From the NCBI GenBank assembly GCA_947627915.1, contig CANQXT010000003.1:1-49904 (forward strand): a DNA stretch of 49,904 bases, given 5' to 3'. Below the pieces are notes generated by a model. That model searched no databases, was not told where the DNA came from, and saw only the letters and a list, made by a program, of their open reading frames with translations. Every line of letters starts with the position of its first letter. Within the stretch, counting starts at the first letter, position 1. The DNA is from an uncultured Bacilli bacterium (GTDB lineage: Bacteria; Bacillota_I; Bacilli_A; RF39; UBA660). Position numbers and translations under genes: made by a program. Below are positions 48,506-49,904 of the stretch, piece by piece.

Positions 48506-49723
48506 CTATTTTTCATTGTTTAATAACCAATCTATTACATTAATTTTAGTTATTCCATTGTAATCTGCTTCTAAATCCATATCTAATGTTATTAAATATT
48601 TTGGATAATAATCGCCAGTTTTTTGTAATGATTTTAATTCTCTTTCTAATACTTTTTCATCTCTAACAGATAATGCTACTTGGTAATACTTTAAACCATC
48701 TCTATTTTCAGCAACAAAATCAATTACTAAGTCATCTACTTTGCCAACATATACTTTATAGCCTCTTCTTAATAATTCTAAATAAACTATATTTTCTAAT
48801 ATATGTCCCATATCACTATTAGCTTTTTTACCTAATAAATAACTTCTTAATCCTGAATCTACAACATAATATTTATAATCTCTAGATAATAAATTTTTTC
48901 CTTTAACATCAAATCGTTCTGCTTTATAAATTAAAAAACTATCAATAAAAGCATATATATAATTTTCAACAGTATGATTACTTGCAGGACTACCTTTACT
49001 TGTTAAAGTATCACATATTTTTTTTATGGATATTGGACTACCTATACTATCAAATATAAATTTTAAGACATTTTCTAATAACATTTTATCAGTTATATTA
49101 TTTCTCGTTATTATATCTTTATATACGACAGTTGTAAATATTCCCTCCAAGTATTTATCTAAGTCATTATAATTATTTTGAATTATTGGTAAATTACCGG
49201 GCATCCCACCATTTTTCATATAATCTAAAAAATAATCATAATTACTTTTTTCTTTAATTTTAAATGCACTTAAATATTCTTTAAATGACAAAGGTAACAT
49301 TTTAATTTCTATGTATCTTCCGGATAATAGTGTAGCAAGTTCTCCCGATAATAAATAGGCATTAGAACCAGTAATATAAACATCAACATTCTTTTTAATA
49401 TATAAACTATCAACGGCTTTTTGGAATTCAGGAACATTTTGAACTTCATCTAAAAAAACATAATATTGTTTTTTAGAAGTTATTTTTTTATTTACAAAAT
49501 CATATAGTTCTTTATAATCGTTAAAACTATAACTAATATCTTCAAGATTAATATTTATTATTTGATCGTTTTTTATCCCAATTTCTTTCAAATAATTTAT
49601 AAATAAGGCGAATAATGTGGATTTACCGCATCTTCTTAATCCTGTAACAACTTTAATTAAGTCTTTATCTTTAAATCTTTTTAATTCCTCAAGATACTCT
49701 GTTCTTTCTATCATAGTTATCAA
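48506..49723 (-). CDS. AAA_14 ATPase with DUF4143 domain
   Basis: VVTGLRRCGKSTLFALFI; YYVFLDEVQNVPEFQKAVDSLY; VYITGSNAYLLSGELATLLSGRYIEIKMLPLSFKEYL. Confidence 0.92.
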   Translation of the reverse strand: MITMIERTEYLEELKRFKDKDLIKVVTGLRRCGKSTLFALFINYLKEIGIKNDQIININLEDISYSFNDYKELYDFVNKKITSKKQYYVFLDEVQNVPEFQKAVDSLYIKKNVDVYITGSNAYLLSGELATLLSGRYIEIKMLPLSFKEYLSAFKIKEKSNYDYFLDYMKNGGMPGNLPIIQNNYNDLDKYLEGIFTTVVYKDIITRNNITDKMLLENVLKFIFDSIGSPISIKKICDTLTSKGSPASNHTVENYIYAFIDSFLIYKAERFDVKGKNLLSRDYKYYVVDSGLRSYLLGKKANSDMGHILENIVYLELLRRGYKVYVGKVDDLVIDFVAENRDGLKYYQVALSVRDEKVLERELKSLQKTGDYYPKYLITLDMDLEADYNGITKINVIDWLLNNEK

Positions 49724-49733
49724 CCTCTATTTA

Positions 49734-49762
49734 ATTATATATTAAAAGCGGAATAATGTCAA
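49734..49762 (-). promoter_or_regulatory. Consensus promoter TTGACA-17-TATAAT of the AAA_14/DUF4143 gene
   Basis: Minus strand: TTGACA TTATTCCGCTTTTAATA TATAAT. Confidence 0.8.
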
Positions 49763-49763
49763 C

Positions 49764-49820
49764 TTTTGGAAAAATTTTGCAAAAAGTAATACAAATTAAC
49801 AAGTTTTGGAAAAATTTTGC
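49764..49820. repeat. Two 17-nt direct repeats TTTTGGAAAAATTTTGC, 40 nt apart
   Basis: 49764-49780 and 49804-49820, identical. Confidence 0.85.
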
Positions 49821-49904
49821 GAATTTTCAGAAAAAAAGAGCAAATTAATTTAAAAGAGTAAACTTTATGAAATTTAAGAATAAAAATTTTATAAAGTTTT
49901 TTTT

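Noticed and set aside
1-49904. Mycoplasma genetic code (UGA=Trp)
   Set aside because: TGA is a natural stop for ORFs such as 13199-14542 and 34060-34683, and Trp is encoded by TGG.
1-49904. tRNA or rRNA genes, or an intact prophage
   Set aside because: None recognised by eye; intergenic regions lack cloverleaf-like sequences and no phage structural genes are present.

Overview
AT-rich bacterial chromosomal window, probably a gut Bacilli/Mollicutes-like anaerobe (taxonomy is inference). Standard genetic code; TAA, TAG and TGA all end genes. Housekeeping genes: eno, nifJ-type pyruvate:ferredoxin oxidoreductase, desulfoferrodoxin, uvrA, lgt, trxB. Accessory content includes zinc-ribbon membrane proteins, three DUF2207-like paralogs, a YdjI/YdjG-like envelope-stress pair, a MerR gene with a classic 19-bp-spacer promoter, and a NUDIX(NrtR-like)/phosphatase/AAA-CYTH operon. 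A partial ISAs1-type transposase at the left edge is missing from the ORF track. The main discovery candidate is at 43.0-46.6 kb. Two tandem FGE/C-type-lectin-like surface proteins end in 156-nt segments that look like diversity-generating retroelement (DGR) variable regions. The first is about 59% GC and 12% A inside a very AT-rich genome. No reverse transcriptase or template repeat is visible in the window, so they would be remote targets. The cluster is preceded by a promoter with an 8-G homopolymer in its -35/-10 spacer, which suggests slipped-strand phase variation. Other candidates: two structured ncRNA loci (about 18317-18412 minus; about 42825-42980), a TOPRIM/RloB-like gene remnant beside an AAA ATPase, a gene split by an in-frame TAG, and a 12 x 25-aa three-cysteine repeat surface protein.
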